From NCBI GenBank assembly GCA_026415505.1, contig JAOAGY010000039.1:37183-101182 (forward strand): 64,000 nt of DNA, read 5' to 3'. A program made the position numbers and the translations under genes. This DNA comes from Chlorobiota bacterium (lineage in GTDB: Bacteria > Bacteroidota > Ignavibacteria > Kapaibacteriales > NICIL-2). Positions 63,201 to 64,000 of this stretch are shown piece by piece. Position 1 is the stretch's first letter. Each line of letters opens with the position of its first letter. Under the pieces are notes generated by a model. It saw only the letters and a program-made list of their open reading frames with translations. It was not told where the DNA came from and did no database searches.

Positions 63201-64000
63201 CGGTTGTCGGCAAAACTACTTTGTGACCAATCCGCAACCAGCGGTACGATCTGGCAACGCACCAAGGCGTTGTCGGCAAAACTACTTTGTGACCAATCCG
63301 CAACTGAAGCTTTATGACGCAGGTAACGGAATTAGTTGTCGGCAAAACTACTTTGTGACCAATCCGCAACCGCGAACACCCGCACCATTTCCCGGTCAGG
63401 GTTGTCGGCAAAACTACTTTGTGACCAATCCGCAACCGGCGATCATCGGGGGTCGCGAGATAGGTGTTGTCGGCAAAACTACTTTGTGACCAATCCGCAA
63501 CCGGCGTGGCGTCCGATGGATCCGTATCCTGGTTGTCGGCAAAACTACTTTGTGACCAATCCGCAACCACACACCACGCACGTTACGCTCCAATCGCGTT
63601 GTCGGCAAAACTACTTTGTGACCAATCCGCAACAGCAGATCGTGATCGAAATCGGTGGACAGGTTGTCGGCAAAACTACTTTGTGACCAATCCGCAACCG
63701 GCGATTATCGGGGGTCGCGAGATATAGGGTTGTCGGCAAAACTACTTTGTGACCAATCCGCAACCGCCATGTTCGTAGAAATTTCGCGCCGATGTTGTCG
63801 GCAAAACTACTTTGTGACCAATCCGCAACGGGAGGACCGTAAAGGTCCCAATTCTCCGGGTTGTCGGCAAAACTACTTTGTGACCAATCCGCAACCAACT
63901 AGCGCTTCGCTCGGCAGCGTATTCAGTTGTCGGCAAAACTACTTTGTGACCAATCCGCAACCCAATTGATCCGCTCAAGTCGCTGAATAAGTTGTCGGCA
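60235..64000. CRISPR. CRISPR array, at least 57 complete repeats, truncated by window end
   Basis: Repeats of 36 bp, plus strand GTTGTCGGCAAAACTACTTT to GACCAATCCGCAAC, all identical as far as I could check, start at 60235, 60301, 60367 and so on to 63926; a 58th begins at 63991 and is cut off. Spacers: 43 of 30 bp, 10 of 29 bp and 4 of 31 bp. The tracrRNA anti-repeat implies that crRNAs are read from the minus strand (repeat starting GTTGCGGATTGG), so the cas2-proximal end is the trailer and the leader lies beyond the window. Each repeat contains TAGTTTTG in crRNA sense. Open frames through the array are artefacts of its 22-codon period. Confidence 0.99.

Noticed and set aside
60161..63978. 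Many open reading frames on both strands across the array (peptides repeating units such as CRQNYFVTNPQ or LRIGHKVVLPTT)
   Set aside because: A 66-bp period is a multiple of three and the repeat has no stop in several frames, so the frames stay open by arithmetic. They are not genes.
1..64000. tRNA, rRNA, insertion sequences and integrases
   Set aside because: I looked through the intergenic gaps for tRNA arms, T-loop motifs, transposase or integrase motifs and terminal inverted repeats and found none. A covariance-model scan would settle the small RNAs.

Overview
The window is a dense, GC-rich bacterial chromosome segment with short gaps, many 1-11 bp gene overlaps and genes on both strands. 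The content points to the Bacteroidota/Chlorobiota (FCB) side of the tree: a protein with a type IX secretion sorting tail, an LptE-type lipoprotein, an Omp85 protein, a carboxypeptidase-regulatory-domain outer-membrane receptor, OprO/P- and Wzi-like outer-membrane proteins, and promoters of the FCB form TTG-N16/20-TAnnTTTG. No rRNA or tRNA gene was found, so lineage cannot be fixed more closely; a thermophilic or Kapabacteria/Chlorobi-like lineage is only a guess.

Layout. 1-11.3 kb, mostly plus strand: DUF2795 protein, AEC permease, DUF3108 protein, fabF, a Wzi-like protein, a methyltransferase, mutY (minus), purK, a fatty-acid hydroxylase-like enzyme and an M24 peptidase. 11.3-31.9 kb is rich in envelope genes: a TonB-receptor-like protein, thioredoxin, menA, an Omp85 protein, MFS transporter, adenine deaminase, porin, OmpA protein, an S74/T9SS protein, a 0.4 kb hairpin repeat cluster and two secreted proteins. 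32-41.5 kb: typA, recG, an MBL hydrolase, lptE, a processive GT2 glycosyltransferase, aspartokinase and an APC permease.

41.5-48.1 kb is a zone of decay. A ccmB-like gene is followed by a frameshifted lipoate ligase, a polytopic membrane protein, a DUF2490 protein, a potassium-channel remnant lacking its S4 segment, a formyltransferase and a FemAB-like gene with one in-frame stop. A 53-bp duplication lies inside it. 48.2-55 kb: an eRF1-like (ribosome hibernation-type) protein, a MarR regulator with a cysteine tail, cytochrome P460, a D-2-hydroxyacid dehydrogenase, clpC and a DUF1648 membrane protein.

55-64 kb is a complete type II-C CRISPR-Cas locus: a divergent tracrRNA with its own promoter and terminator, cas9 (1166 aa), cas1, cas2, a lone inverted degenerate repeat, and an array of at least 57 full repeats that runs off the window. 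The tracrRNA anti-repeat shows that crRNAs are read from the minus strand, opposite to the cas genes. Each repeat carries, in crRNA sense, an exact TAnnTTTG element, so each repeat may be a promoter, as known in Neisseria. The tracrRNA 5' end can also fold onto its own anti-repeat. These RNA-level features of the Cas9 locus are the most interesting content of the window.
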